The position numbers and the translations under genes are program-made. The notes beneath the pieces were generated by a model, which worked only from the letters and a program-made list of their open reading frames with translations, was not told the DNA's origin and did not search any database. Positions 19,292 through 28,694 of a DNA stretch of 64,000 nt are shown one piece after another (the stretch's first letter is position 1; every line of letters begins with the position of its first letter). Origin of the DNA: Lutibacter litoralis (GTDB taxonomy: Bacteria > Bacteroidota > Bacteroidia > Flavobacteriales > Flavobacteriaceae); the NCBI RefSeq assembly GCF_014646675.1, contig NZ_BMNS01000001.1, forward strand, positions 91,766-155,765. Direction: 5' to 3'.

Positions 19292-21556
19292 ATGGGAGAT
19301 ATTTATATTTTAATGCTAGTAGCACTTACAATATTAGCTATAATAGATTTAGTTGTAGGTGTAAGTAATGATGCCGTTAATTTTTTGAACTCAGCAATTG
19401 GTTCAAAAGCTGTTAATGTAAAGACTATTTTAATTATTGCTAGTATTGGTGTTGCTTTGGGGGCAATTACCTCGAGTGGAATGATGGAAGTTGCAAGAAA
19501 AGGAATTTTTAATCCTTCTCAATTCTATTTTAATGAAATTATGTTCATTTTTATGGCAGTTATGATTACTGATATTTTACTATTAGATGTCTTTAATTCA
19601 TTAGGAATGCCAACTTCAACTACAGTTTCAATTGTTTTTGAATTGTTAGGTGCGGCTGTTGCAATGGCATTAATTAAAATATCGAATAACGGAGAAGACC
19701 TTTCCGAAGTTGGAAAATATATAAATTCTGCTACTGCACTGTTAATTATTTCAGGAATATTGTTGTCAGTTTTTATAGCATTTACTGTAGGAGCAATTGT
19801 CCAATTTTTATCGCGCTTATTATACTCTTTTCAATTTGATAAAAAAAGAAGCTATGTAAATGCCATTTTTGGAGGATTTGCAATTACTGCAATTACCTAT
19901 TTTATATTTGTAAAAGGAATGAAAGGAACACCCTTTTATGATGATGTAAAGCATTTGGTTGAAGGTCGCACACTTGAAATCATTCTATATGGCTTTGTGT
20001 TTTGGACTATATTGTCGCAATTATTAATAATGCTTTTTAAAGTAAATATTTTAAAATTTATAGTTATAATTGGAACGTTCTCTTTGGCAATGGCATTTGC
20101 TGGAAACGATTTAGTAAATTTTATTGGTGTACCAATTGCAGCCTTAAATTCTTGGCAAGAATGGAGCAGCCAAGATCCAGCTAATTTTTTAGCAGCAAAT
20201 GAGTTTTCAATGGGGATTTTAGCTAAAAAAGTACCTTCAAACCCTTGGCTGTTATTAATTGCAGGTGGAATTATGGTAGTTACACTTTGGTTTTCTAAAA
20301 AAGCAAAAACTGTAATTGAAACAGGAATTAATTTATCTAGACAAGGTGAAGGGCACGAAAAATTTCAGCCAAATGCGGTTTCAAGAACTGTAGTTCGTGG
20401 TGCAATTTTGTTTAGTAAAGGTTTAGGAAAAGTTATTCCTCCTAAAACATTGCAATGGGTTGATTCTAAATTTCAAAAACCAGTTATTGAATTGCCAAAA
20501 GATAAATCCTACGAATTACCAGCATTTGACATGGTAAGAGCATCTGTAAATTTATTTGTTGCCGGTATTTTAATTTCCATAGGAACCTCATTAAAACTTC
20601 CATTATCTACAACTTATGTAACTTTTATGGTGGCAATGGGTACTTCTTTAGCAGATAGAGCTTGGGGAAGAGAAAGCGCTGTTTATAGAGTGGCTGGGGT
20701 TTTTAACGTAATTGGTGGATGGTTTTTAACAGCACTTTCTGCTTTTATGGTTGCTGCAATATTTTTATATATTATTTATTTAGGAGAAATTGTTTCAGTT
20801 GCTGTTTTACTTATTGTTGTGCTGTTTTTACTTGGAAGAAGTTCTGTAAGACACACTAAAAGAGCAAAAGAAAAAAAAGAAAAAAGGTATATGGAACGCG
20901 CTGAATTAATTACAATTAATGAAGTTGTTAACGAAAGTTCAGACCATATTTCTGAAGTTGTAAAACGTGTAAATAAATTATATACTAATGTTGTAATTGA
21001 TTTGTCTTCTCATGATTTAAACAAGCTTTCTAAAACTGAAAAACATGTACGAAAGTTAAATAAAGAGGTAAACGAACTAAGAGAAGAAGTCTTCTATTTT
21101 ATTAAATCATTAGATGACACCTCTGTTAAAGCCAGTAGATTTTATATTTTAATTTTAGGTTATTTACAAGATATAACGCAATCTATTGAATATATTTCTA
21201 CCACAAGTTACAAGCACGTAAATAACAATCATAAGCAATTAAAACCTTCATCTATAGAAGATTTAACCGCAATTAATAGTAAGTTAAAAGTGCTATTTAA
21301 TAAAATTGAATTAGATTTTACTGAAAAAGATTTTGATGATTTATCTAATATTATTGATGCAAAACAAGAAATATTCGACTATGTTTCCGAATCTATTGAT
21401 AAGCAAATTGCTAGAATTAGAACAGAAGAAAGCAGTCCAAAAAACTCATCATTATATTTTGGAATATTGCTTGAAACTAAAGATTTAATTTCTGCATTAA
21501 TGAGTTTATTACAACTATTTCACGATTTTCATATTCAGGAAAAAGCAGCAAAATAA
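19292..21556 (+). CDS. PiT-family inorganic phosphate transporter with C-terminal PhoU-like domain
   Basis: 754 residues. The PiT signature appears twice: GVSNDAVNFLNSAIGSKA near the N-terminus, and GTSLADRAWGRESAVYRVAGVFNVIGGW around residues 450-480. Some ten or more membrane segments span to about residue 530. The last 200 or so residues are soluble, helical and charged (from ELITINEVVNESSDHI on) and look like a PhoU/DUF47 domain. It imports phosphate with H+ or Na+ at the inner membrane; the fused tail suggests built-in regulation. A repeat array of Pho type precedes it, and a Na/Pi transporter gene follows after a terminator. Confidence 0.9.
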   Translation: MGDIYILMLVALTILAIIDLVVGVSNDAVNFLNSAIGSKAVNVKTILIIASIGVALGAITSSGMMEVARKGIFNPSQFYFNEIMFIFMAVMITDILLLDVFNSLGMPTSTTVSIVFELLGAAVAMALIKISNNGEDLSEVGKYINSATALLIISGILLSVFIAFTVGAIVQFLSRLLYSFQFDKKRSYVNAIFGGFAITAITYFIFVKGMKGTPFYDDVKHLVEGRTLEIILYGFVFWTILSQLLIMLFKVNILKFIVIIGTFSLAMAFAGNDLVNFIGVPIAALNSWQEWSSQDPANFLAANEFSMGILAKKVPSNPWLLLIAGGIMVVTLWFSKKAKTVIETGINLSRQGEGHEKFQPNAVSRTVVRGAILFSKGLGKVIPPKTLQWVDSKFQKPVIELPKDKSYELPAFDMVRASVNLFVAGILISIGTSLKLPLSTTYVTFMVAMGTSLADRAWGRESAVYRVAGVFNVIGGWFLTALSAFMVAAIFLYIIYLGEIVSVAVLLIVVLFLLGRSSVRHTKRAKEKKEKRYMERAELITINEVVNESSDHISEVVKRVNKLYTNVVIDLSSHDLNKLSKTEKHVRKLNKEVNELREEVFYFIKSLDDTSVKASRFYILILGYLQDITQSIEYISTTSYKHVNNNHKQLKPSSIEDLTAINSKLKVLFNKIELDFTEKDFDDLSNIIDAKQEIFDYVSESIDKQIARIRTEESSPKNSSLYFGILLETKDLISALMSLLQLFHDFHIQEKAAK

Positions 21557-21580
21557 TTATTATTAATTTATAATATGATA

Positions 21581-21609
21581 AAGCCTTCAATTTCTGAAGG
21601 CTTTTTTTT
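21581..21609 (+). terminator. Intrinsic terminator after pit
   Basis: AAGCCTTCA pairs with TGAAGGCTT around a short loop and is followed by a T-run. Confidence 0.88.
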
Positions 21610-21617
21610 ATAAATTA

Positions 21618-21633
21618 TTTACAGTAAGTTTAC
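21618..21633 (+). promoter_or_regulatory. Possible Pho operator before the Na/Pi transporter gene
   Basis: TTTAC at 21618-21622 and again at 21629-21633, 11 bp apart. No TTTGC follows at the 19-bp distance seen at other sites, so this is a weaker candidate. Confidence 0.35.
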
Positions 21634-21683
21634 AATTGAACAGTTTTAAACTATTTTTTTAAAATTACCATTAAGTTTTATTT

Positions 21684-23459
21684 ATGATAAAAAGACTTTT
21701 GTTTTTACTTATATTAATTGCACTTGTAATAATTTTATATTTCAACCCAAATTTTGAAACAATAGCTGCAGGTATAGCCATATTGCTGTTTGGAATGATT
21801 TTATTAGAAGAAGGTTTTAAGGTGTTTACCAGAGGTCCACTTCAAAATTTCTTAAAAAAGGCAACGGATAAATTATATAAAAGTATTACAGCTGGAGCAT
21901 TTGTTACAACACTTATGCAATCTAGCTCTTTGGTTTCTGTAATTACAATCTCTTTTATTAGTGCGGGCTTAATTAGCCTTAGCGGAGGTATTGGATTAAT
22001 TTTTGGAGCAAATATTGGAAGTACTACAACCGCTTGGTTGGTTGCTGGTTTTGGATTAAAAATTAAAATCTCGTCTATGGCAATGCCCATGATAATTTTT
22101 GGACTAATTTTTTCTTTTCAAAAATCCAGTGCTTTAAAAGGAATTGGCAATGTGCTTGCTGGTTTAGGGTTTTTCTTTCTAGGGATCTTTTTTATGAAAG
22201 AAGGGTTTGATGTTTTTAGTACACAAATAGATTTAACCCAATACGCAGTTTCAGGTTATTTAGGCGTGTTAATTTATACGGTTATAGGTATAATTATAAC
22301 AATTGTATTACAATCTAGTGCCGCATCTTTAGTGCTGGTATTAACAGCTTTAGCAGCTGGACAGATAGAATATGAAAACGCTTTAGCTATAGCAATTGGA
22401 GCAAATGTTGGCACAACCATAACCGCAGTTTTAGGTTCTTTAAAATCTAATATTGCTGGAAAAAGACTGGCCGGTGCACATCTAATATTTAATATAATAA
22501 CTGGTTTTGTTGCTTTAGCATTTATTTATCCACTTTCTAAATTTGTAGATTATTTTTCTGCTTTAGTAAATATTTCGCAAACAGATTATACCTTAAAATT
22601 GGCATTATTTCACACAACTTTTAACATTATTGGAGTAGTAATAATGATACCTTTTATTAAAAAATTAGAAAGCTTCTTAATAAAATTCTTTAAAGAAAAA
22701 ATAGTTAAAGATATCGATGAACCTAAATATTTAAATGAAGCTGTATTAAAATTTCCAGATGCCACAATTTCTGCACTGGTAAAAGAAACCAAATATTTAT
22801 ATAAAAATGCTGTTTTTGAAATTGTATCACACGCATTAAATATTCATAGAGAAGACATTATCTCAGATATAAAAATTAACAAAATTATTAAAAAATCAAC
22901 AAGAAATTTTAATATTGATATTGATAAGTTGTACTATAAAAAATTCAAAAATATCTATGGTGAAATTTTAAGATTTGCGACAACAGCGCAAAACGACCTA
23001 AAATTAACTAAAAAACACAATAAATCTATTACCGATATTAAAATTTCCAACCGAAAAATGGTTGAAATTATAAAAGATGTTAGAGAGCTAAATAAAAATT
23101 TAACTATGTCTTTAACTTTAGACAATAAATATTTACTTAGTGAGTACAACGATTTTAGAAAAAAAATAACTCAAGTTTTACGTGTAATTTATTTGTTTAG
23201 AACTGAAGAAGAAACCGAAAAATATGCCGAAAAATTAGAAGAATTAAAAACAAAAGCGAAAGAAAATATTAGACAAAGTAATAAATCTATAGATAAATTA
23301 ATTCGTAAAAATTTAATAACAGCAGAAATGGCTTCTTCTTTATTTAATGACTATTCAAATGTAAATGACATTAACAAAAAGCTGATTGAAGTTGCTGAAT
23401 TACTTTATGGAAATAAAGATTCTTTATTTGAAAATAGTGAAGATAAAAATAATATCTAA
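21684..23459 (+). CDS. Na+/phosphate cotransporter (PNaS/NptA type) with C-terminal PhoU-like domain
   Basis: 591 residues. Two inverted Na/Pi-cotransporter repeats are marked by QSSSLVSVITISFISAG and QSSAASLVLVLTALAAG, each with the QSS motif that forms the substrate site, and by the GANIGSTTTAWL and GANVGTTITAVL motifs. About nine membrane segments reach to residue 330. The remaining 260 residues are helical and charged, like PhoU. It would take up phosphate with sodium at the inner membrane. Second transporter here with a PhoU-like tail, after the pit product. Transcribed separately from pit, since a terminator lies between. Confidence 0.9.
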   Translation: MIKRLLFLLILIALVIILYFNPNFETIAAGIAILLFGMILLEEGFKVFTRGPLQNFLKKATDKLYKSITAGAFVTTLMQSSSLVSVITISFISAGLISLSGGIGLIFGANIGSTTTAWLVAGFGLKIKISSMAMPMIIFGLIFSFQKSSALKGIGNVLAGLGFFFLGIFFMKEGFDVFSTQIDLTQYAVSGYLGVLIYTVIGIIITIVLQSSAASLVLVLTALAAGQIEYENALAIAIGANVGTTITAVLGSLKSNIAGKRLAGAHLIFNIITGFVALAFIYPLSKFVDYFSALVNISQTDYTLKLALFHTTFNIIGVVIMIPFIKKLESFLIKFFKEKIVKDIDEPKYLNEAVLKFPDATISALVKETKYLYKNAVFEIVSHALNIHREDIISDIKINKIIKKSTRNFNIDIDKLYYKKFKNIYGEILRFATTAQNDLKLTKKHNKSITDIKISNRKMVEIIKDVRELNKNLTMSLTLDNKYLLSEYNDFRKKITQVLRVIYLFRTEEETEKYAEKLEELKTKAKENIRQSNKSIDKLIRKNLITAEMASSLFNDYSNVNDINKKLIEVAELLYGNKDSLFENSEDKNNI

Positions 23460-23486
23460 CTTATAAAGTTACATTTTAAAATTATA

Positions 23487-23612
23487 TTATAATGAAATTT
23501 TTTTAATAATTATTTTTGTTCCTTGAGCAGATTCAGTACTTAGCTTTAAAATATAAACACCCGAAGCCAGTCCGTTAGTTATAATAGTTTTTATTTCCAC
23601 ATCCCCTCGTAA
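23487..23612 (-). pseudogene. Remnant of a type IX secretion C-terminal sorting domain
   Basis: Read on the minus strand, the frame ending at 23487 contains VEIKTIITNGLASGVYILKLS and then TESAQGTKIIIKKISL and a stop. This is the end of a type A T9SS sorting domain, which typically reads xxNLASGxYxLKLxT...KKIIK. Upstream the frame is closed by stops. A second frame across 23600-23690 reads LPKKEHKAKGLPPNKYYEGMWK and a stop. No start or body of a secreted protein remains within the 302-bp gap between the Na/Pi and dgt genes, so this is a decayed gene end. Confidence 0.6.
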
Positions 23613-23761
23613 TATTTATTAGGAGGTAAACCTTTTGCTTTGTGTTCTTTTTTGGGGAGGTTTAAGGTTTCGTCAAAAGGACTATTATTTAAAAAAGGTA
23701 TGCTTTTCTCTTAAAGTTAAAACATCATCATTAACATCCAACTATTTTTTTCTAAACAAAA

Positions 23762-25093
23762 TTAACCATTTATTTTTTTATGCAATTGTAATGCAAAACC
23801 ATCAGTTAAACTTGCAACAAAGCCACAGATAGTCAAAACCCTCATATACAGAGTCTCTTTTGGGATTTGTATACTTTCAGGTAATAAATTAATAATTAAT
23901 TTATCGTAATTAGAAAGTGTATTCTCAAATTTATTATTAGTAGCTGTTAAAAAAACATCTAACAATTTTGAAATTATAGAATATCCTACCAACTCCTTTT
24001 CTATAACTTCTCGGCTTCTATAAATTTTTTCTACACTTAACTTAATAATGTCGTTTATTTGAGCTTCGTACTTGCATTTTTCTAAAAGTGAATATGGGTA
24101 ATCTCCATTTAAGATAGCTGCCTCATTCTCTATAAATACTTTTGTTGCTTCAGTTATTAAGGTTCCTATTGCTAAAGCACGTAAATAACTTAATCGGTCT
24201 TTTTTATGTTTTAACTGATAATATTTTTCGGAATTGATAGTGTCTTTTACTAATTTTATTAAATTTTCTAAAGCAAATTCTTCCTCAATTAAACCTAAAT
24301 TAATCCCATCTTCAAAATCGATAATTGTATAGCAAATATCATCGGCGGCTTCAACCAAATAAGCTAAAGGATGTCTTTTAAAAGCAATATTTCCATTGCT
24401 ACCCGTTGCTATTAATCCCAAATCTTTAGCAACATCATCAAAAGCATTTAGCTCAGCTTGAAATATTCCATATTTTTTATCTCCAATATATGCTGTTGGT
24501 TTTTTTGGTAAAGATTCTTTTGGATATTTTATAAAAGCACCCAACGTTGCGTAAGACAAACGCAAACCACCTTCAATTCCTTGCTTTGTCTCGGTTAAAA
24601 TTCTAAATCCGTTGGCATTTCCTTCAAAATCAATTAAATCTTGCCATTGTTTATCTGTAAGTTGTTCTTTAAATTTTTTGCCATTTCCATTAATAAAATA
24701 TTCTCCAATTGCTTTTTCACCACTATGTCCAAAAGGGGGGTTTCCAATATCATGAGCCAAAGCAGCTGTAGCAACAATGGCACCAAAATCGTTCATTTTG
24801 TATCCTAAATCTGTTAATTCAGGATGTTTTTCTAGTACTTTTTCACCAACAATTCTACCTAATGAACGCGCAACAACACTAACTTCTAAACTATGTGTTA
24901 AGCGGGTATGTACAAAATCTGTTTTTGATAATGGAACAACCTGAGTTTTATCTTGTAAACTTCTAAATGAATCAGAAAAAATAATACGGTCATAATCTAC
25001 TTCAAAACCTAAGCGGGTCTCATCTTGTAGATTTCTAAATCTTTTTTGTGTATCCCCATATCTCTTTAAAGATAGTAGTTTATTCCAGTCCAT
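23762..25093 (-). CDS. dgt: dGTP triphosphohydrolase (HD domain)
   Basis: About 443 residues from the ATG at 25093 (MDWNKLLSLKRYGD). A second in-frame ATG two codons upstream (25099) is also possible. The HD superfamily metal site is complete: TRLTHSLEVS, then ALAHDIGNPPFGHSGE and AADDICY further on. It hydrolyses dGTP, and often other dNTPs, to deoxynucleoside and triphosphate, so it limits dNTP pools and yields an inorganic polyphosphate. It interrupts the phosphate-uptake region on the opposite strand and faces the Pho-type promoter of the gene at 25254. Confidence 0.92.
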   Translation of the reverse strand: MDWNKLLSLKRYGDTQKRFRNLQDETRLGFEVDYDRIIFSDSFRSLQDKTQVVPLSKTDFVHTRLTHSLEVSVVARSLGRIVGEKVLEKHPELTDLGYKMNDFGAIVATAALAHDIGNPPFGHSGEKAIGEYFINGNGKKFKEQLTDKQWQDLIDFEGNANGFRILTETKQGIEGGLRLSYATLGAFIKYPKESLPKKPTAYIGDKKYGIFQAELNAFDDVAKDLGLIATGSNGNIAFKRHPLAYLVEAADDICYTIIDFEDGINLGLIEEEFALENLIKLVKDTINSEKYYQLKHKKDRLSYLRALAIGTLITEATKVFIENEAAILNGDYPYSLLEKCKYEAQINDIIKLSVEKIYRSREVIEKELVGYSIISKLLDVFLTATNNKFENTLSNYDKLIINLLPESIQIPKETLYMRVLTICGFVASLTDGFALQLHKKING

Positions 25094-25197
25094 TATCATT
25101 TTTTATAGTTTGGTGCAATATAACTAATAATTTATATTTTTTTCTATTCAAACAATATTCAAAATTAACAATTACCTTATAAAACCATAATACACGC

Positions 25198-25231
25198 TTA
25201 ACTATTATTTAACCTTGAGATGGTTTATTTG
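25198..25231 (+). promoter_or_regulatory. Pho-type promoter of the stand-alone carboxypeptidase-regulatory-like gene
   Basis: TTAAC at 25198-25202 and 25209-25213 (11 bp apart), then TTTGC beginning at 25228, exactly 19 bp after the second half-site; ATG 26 bp further. The -7 region reads TTTATTTG. Geometry is identical to that before pstS. Confidence 0.75.
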
Positions 25232-25253
25232 CATATAAATAATTATAAGTGTT

Positions 25254-25649
25254 ATGAGGTTTTTTATTATTACATTTTTCTTTTTTATAAGTCTCCAAAA
25301 TTTTGGACAATCATTAAAAATGAGTTCTCTAATTGATAACTGCAATAGAAACGGAGAAATAGAAGGGGCTGTGTTTGATGGTGAACATGAAAATGAGCCT
25401 TTAATTTTTGCAGAAGTATTTGTAAAAGAAACAAATATGACAGTAGTAACTGAAATTGACGGTTCTTTTAAACTTAGTTTAAAACCTGGAAGATACTCTT
25501 TATTATTTAGTTTTATTGGTTATAAATCTATTGAAATTAAAAGTATAGAGGTTTCCTCTAGTAGTACAATAAAACTGAACCAAATATTAAATGCTTTAAA
25601 AATTGAGTCATCAATTTCAGAAGTCAGTCTTATTTCAAAAGTAAAATAG
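25254..25649 (+). CDS. Stand-alone secreted carboxypeptidase-regulatory-like domain protein
   Basis: 131 residues. A signal peptide (MRFFIITFFFFISLQNFGQS) is followed by a single carboxypeptidase D regulatory-like domain. The domain reads as a clear paralogue of the N-terminal domain of the TonB receptor encoded 100 bp downstream. Compare LLFSFIGYKSIEIKSIEV and IKLNQIL here with VVFSFIGYQTVEIPNVVV and IKLDQIL there. It ends soon after this domain with no plug or barrel. It has its own Pho-type promoter and there is a second one before the receptor gene. It may act in the periplasm as a partner or decoy of the receptor; this is inference. A truncated old receptor is the alternative, but the frame is intact and the promoter conserved. 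Confidence 0.75.
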   Translation: MRFFIITFFFFISLQNFGQSLKMSSLIDNCNRNGEIEGAVFDGEHENEPLIFAEVFVKETNMTVVTEIDGSFKLSLKPGRYSLLFSFIGYKSIEIKSIEVSSSSTIKLNQILNALKIESSISEVSLISKVK

Positions 25650-25727
25650 CTAACATTAATTTAACAGTATTATTACAGTTAAATAACCGCTTTTTAACTT
25701 TTCGTTTACCTTACTACTCTTCCTTTG
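25650..25727 (+). promoter_or_regulatory. Double Pho-type operator and promoter of the TonB receptor gene
   Basis: Proximal pair TTAAC 25694-25698 and TTTAC 25705-25709, 11 bp apart, with TTTGC beginning at 25724, again exactly 19 bp after the second half-site and 26 bp before the ATG. A distal pair, CTAAC 25650-25654 and TTAAC 25661-25665, is also 11 bp apart. Confidence 0.75.
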
Positions 25728-25749
25728 CGTCAAGAAATATTAGACAAAA

Positions 25750-28485
25750 ATGAAGAAAATTTTTACAGTAATTATAATACTTGTTAGTGCTGTTGTATTC
25801 GCACAAAACAAAGGAACAATTTCGGGTCTTGTTTTAGATAAAGAAGTGGATAATTCGCCATTGCCTTTTGCAAATGTTTTTATTAAAGGAACATCAATTG
25901 GAACAACAACAGAGTTTGAAGGAACTTATACTTTTAAAGCGGATGCTGGAACATACACAGTTGTATTCAGTTTTATTGGATATCAAACAGTTGAAATTCC
26001 AAATGTAGTTGTTAACGAAGGTGAAACAATAAAATTAGATCAAATTTTAAGTGCAAGTCAGGGAGTTTCTTTAAATGAAATTCAAATTACAGGTTCAACA
26101 AAAAAAGAATCTGAAAGTTCACTTTTAACTGAGCAAAAAAAGGCTACTGTTATTAAAGAAAGTATTGGAGCAGAAAGACTGGCAAAAACAGGTGTTTCTA
26201 ATGCGGCAGTTGCAACTTCTAAAATTTCAGGAGTAACAAAAAATGAAGGATCAGGTGATATTTATATTAGAGGTTTAGGTGATCGCTATTTAACATCTAC
26301 CCTGAATGGTTTGCCAATCCCATCTGATGATGTTGAAAAGAAAAATATCGATTTAAATTTATTCTCTTCAGATATTATTCAAAACGTTGGAATTAGTAAA
26401 ACCTACAGTACCGAAAATTATGCAGATCAAGCTTCAGGAAATGTAGATATTACAACCAAAGAGTATAGTAGAGGTAAATTTTCAGTTGGAATTAGCGGAG
26501 GATCAAATACAACTGTTTTAAAAAATAATATTTTTAATAATTTTAGAGCAACTCAAAATAGTAACGATTTAAATTTTGGTTTTTACACTAAAAAATATGC
26601 TTTAATTGATGCTATTACTTTACAAAGTTGGAATACTGAAACTAAAAGTACACCTTTAAATTTTGGAATTTCATTAACCGGTGGCAAAAGGTTTCAATTT
26701 CTTAAAAAAGATGTAGCCGTATTTGCAACAGTTTCACACAATGGGTCTTCTAATTATGAAAGTGGAATTTTTAAAAAATATAGATCAAATGTTTTAAACA
26801 ATTCATTTACAGATGTTGAAACTTATAAAACAACAATTAATACAACAGGGCTTTTAAACTTATCATACCGATTAAATAATAATCATAAAATAAAATTTAC
26901 TAGTTTATTTATAAATAAAACTATTGATAATTTGTTCGAACAAGGTAGAAATAGAGAAGGTTTTGTTTTTGACCAAGACCCTTCAGAATATGGTGCTTTT
27001 GTAAGAGACCAAAATTTAAAACAAACTCAGATGTTTGTAAATCAAATTTTAGGAACGCATAATATTACTGAAAACAATACATTAAATTGGGGTGTTGGTT
27101 ATAACTATGTAATAGCAAAAGAACCTAATAGAATTAGAAACGAAGTAAGTATTTTAGATGAAAATACTGTTCAGTTTGCACACGTAGGAGATTTTCAACA
27201 AAGAAAATCTGATCAAAAAATTAAAGATATAGAGTTAAACGGAACAATAAAAGATCAAATTACTTTCAATATCGATTCAGAGAATCCTTTGAAATTAAAT
27301 TTTGGTGGGAATTTCCGTCAAAAAGAGCGAAATTTTAATTCCTTATTTGTAGGGGTTAGAGATAAAGGTTTTCAAGTAACGTCTATAGATGATTTATCTG
27401 TAGCATTTGATGAAATGTATTTTAATAATGGTACAATAACCTTAAGAGAAAGGCCAGAAGATATGTATAAAGCAACTCTTGAAACTTATGCTGGTTTTGC
27501 TAATTTAGATTTCAGCTTTAATAAACTAACTGGTAATATTGGTGTTAGGTACGAAAAAGATAATTTAGATGTTGATTGGGATGTTACCAATTACGTTGGA
27601 AGAATAGGCTCATTAAATAATAATTATAACAATTTAGCACCAAGTTTAAATTTGAAATATGAATTAAACGAAACTAACTTTATAAGATTTGCAGGTAGCA
27701 GAACTATTACGCTTCCAGAATTTAAAGAATTGGCGCCGTTTGAATATGTTTCACCAACAGGACGTGTAACTAAAGGAAATCCAGAGTTGAAAGAATCTAC
27801 CAATTATAATGTAGATTTAAAATGGGAATTATATCCTTCTTCAAAAGAGTTAGTTTCTGCAACCAGCTTTTATAAAAGAATAGAAGACCCTATTAATTTA
27901 TCGCAAACAAGAGGCTCTTCAGGTAATTTTTCTTACGATAATACTGGTGAACAAGCAGATGTTATTGGATTGGAATTTGAAACTAGACTTACTATTATTG
28001 AGAGAGAAAATAGTGATTTAAACATTAATTTTAACGCTACAAAAATGTGGTTTAATCAAGATTTATTAGAAGAATTTCAATACAATAATAAAACAACATC
28101 TAAGTTACAAGGTGCTTCAGACTTTATTGTAAACACCGCTTTAAGTTATTCAAATAATAAAGAGAATGAATTTAATGCAACGCTATCTGGAAATTATTCA
28201 TCGGATAAAATTTATGCACTAGGTGCACCAGAGGATTTTAGCAACAGTGCAATATTGTATAATGATGAAATTATAGAAAAAGGATTTATAACACTTGATT
28301 TGGTTTTAAGCAAGCAACTAAGTAAACAACTTTCTGTAAAATTAGTTGGAAAAAACATATTAAATCCAAGTATTGAACAATCTCAAAAAGTAAAGCCCTT
28401 ATCTTCAGAAATAGAAACAAATGAAATCATTAGTTCTTATAAAAAAGGTATAGATCTAGGTATTGGATTTAAATATACATTCTAA
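25750..28485 (+). CDS. TonB-dependent outer-membrane receptor, predicted phosphate-starvation induced
   Basis: 911 residues. Signal peptide (MKKIFTVIIILVSAVVFAQ), carboxypeptidase-regulatory-like domain (about 23-110), plug domain (about 120-235, with GSGDIYIRGLGDRYLTSTLNG and ENYADQASGNVDITTK), then a 22-strand-type beta-barrel ending in the aromatic terminus GIGFKYTF. It imports a ligand over the outer membrane using TonB energy. The ligand is not known from sequence; the double Pho-type operator in front and the position between phosphate transporters and the porin-pst genes suggest phosphate, an organophosphate or another phosphorus source. No SusD gene follows; instead a duplicated lipoprotein gene does, 209 bp downstream past a terminator-like hairpin. 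Confidence 0.9.
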   Translation: MKKIFTVIIILVSAVVFAQNKGTISGLVLDKEVDNSPLPFANVFIKGTSIGTTTEFEGTYTFKADAGTYTVVFSFIGYQTVEIPNVVVNEGETIKLDQILSASQGVSLNEIQITGSTKKESESSLLTEQKKATVIKESIGAERLAKTGVSNAAVATSKISGVTKNEGSGDIYIRGLGDRYLTSTLNGLPIPSDDVEKKNIDLNLFSSDIIQNVGISKTYSTENYADQASGNVDITTKEYSRGKFSVGISGGSNTTVLKNNIFNNFRATQNSNDLNFGFYTKKYALIDAITLQSWNTETKSTPLNFGISLTGGKRFQFLKKDVAVFATVSHNGSSNYESGIFKKYRSNVLNNSFTDVETYKTTINTTGLLNLSYRLNNNHKIKFTSLFINKTIDNLFEQGRNREGFVFDQDPSEYGAFVRDQNLKQTQMFVNQILGTHNITENNTLNWGVGYNYVIAKEPNRIRNEVSILDENTVQFAHVGDFQQRKSDQKIKDIELNGTIKDQITFNIDSENPLKLNFGGNFRQKERNFNSLFVGVRDKGFQVTSIDDLSVAFDEMYFNNGTITLRERPEDMYKATLETYAGFANLDFSFNKLTGNIGVRYEKDNLDVDWDVTNYVGRIGSLNNNYNNLAPSLNLKYELNETNFIRFAGSRTITLPEFKELAPFEYVSPTGRVTKGNPELKESTNYNVDLKWELYPSSKELVSATSFYKRIEDPINLSQTRGSSGNFSYDNTGEQADVIGLEFETRLTIIERENSDLNINFNATKMWFNQDLLEEFQYNNKTTSKLQGASDFIVNTALSYSNNKENEFNATLSGNYSSDKIYALGAPEDFSNSAILYNDEIIEKGFITLDLVLSKQLSKQLSVKLVGKNILNPSIEQSQKVKPLSSEIETNEIISSYKKGIDLGIGFKYTF

Positions 28486-28504
28486 AACTAAAGATAATAA
28501 ATAC

Positions 28505-28547
28505 AAAAAGCAGTTGGCTAAATACTTTTAGGCAGCTGCTTTTTTTG
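28505..28547 (+). terminator. Terminator or attenuator between TonB receptor and lipoprotein genes
   Basis: AGCAGTTG pairs with CAGCTGCT (one G-U), with an inner stem CTAAA/TTTAG, followed by seven T. It may let part of the transcripts through to the lipoprotein gene. GTAAC (28563) and TTAAC (28574), 11 bp apart, follow it but lack the TTTGC at +19. Confidence 0.75.
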
Positions 28548-28694
28548 CTACATAAAAAACAAGTAACAAAATATTAACATTTCCATTAAAAGCAGCTGAT
28601 TTCATAATATATCCTTAATCTTCTCTTAAGATTTAAGTATTAGAATAAAGGGTTATTTGTATAAATTAATATAAATAAAATCAAATTTTAAAAA

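Noticed and set aside
21618-21648. Full Pho-type promoter before the Na/Pi transporter gene
   Set aside because: The 11-bp repeat TTTAC is present, but the TTTGC at 19 bp is missing, so it was kept only as a weak candidate.
23635-23832. 65-codon open frame on the plus strand between the Na/Pi gene and dgt
   Set aside because: It runs into the dgt coding region, has no recognisable motif, and its opposite strand holds remnants of a type IX-secreted protein frame.
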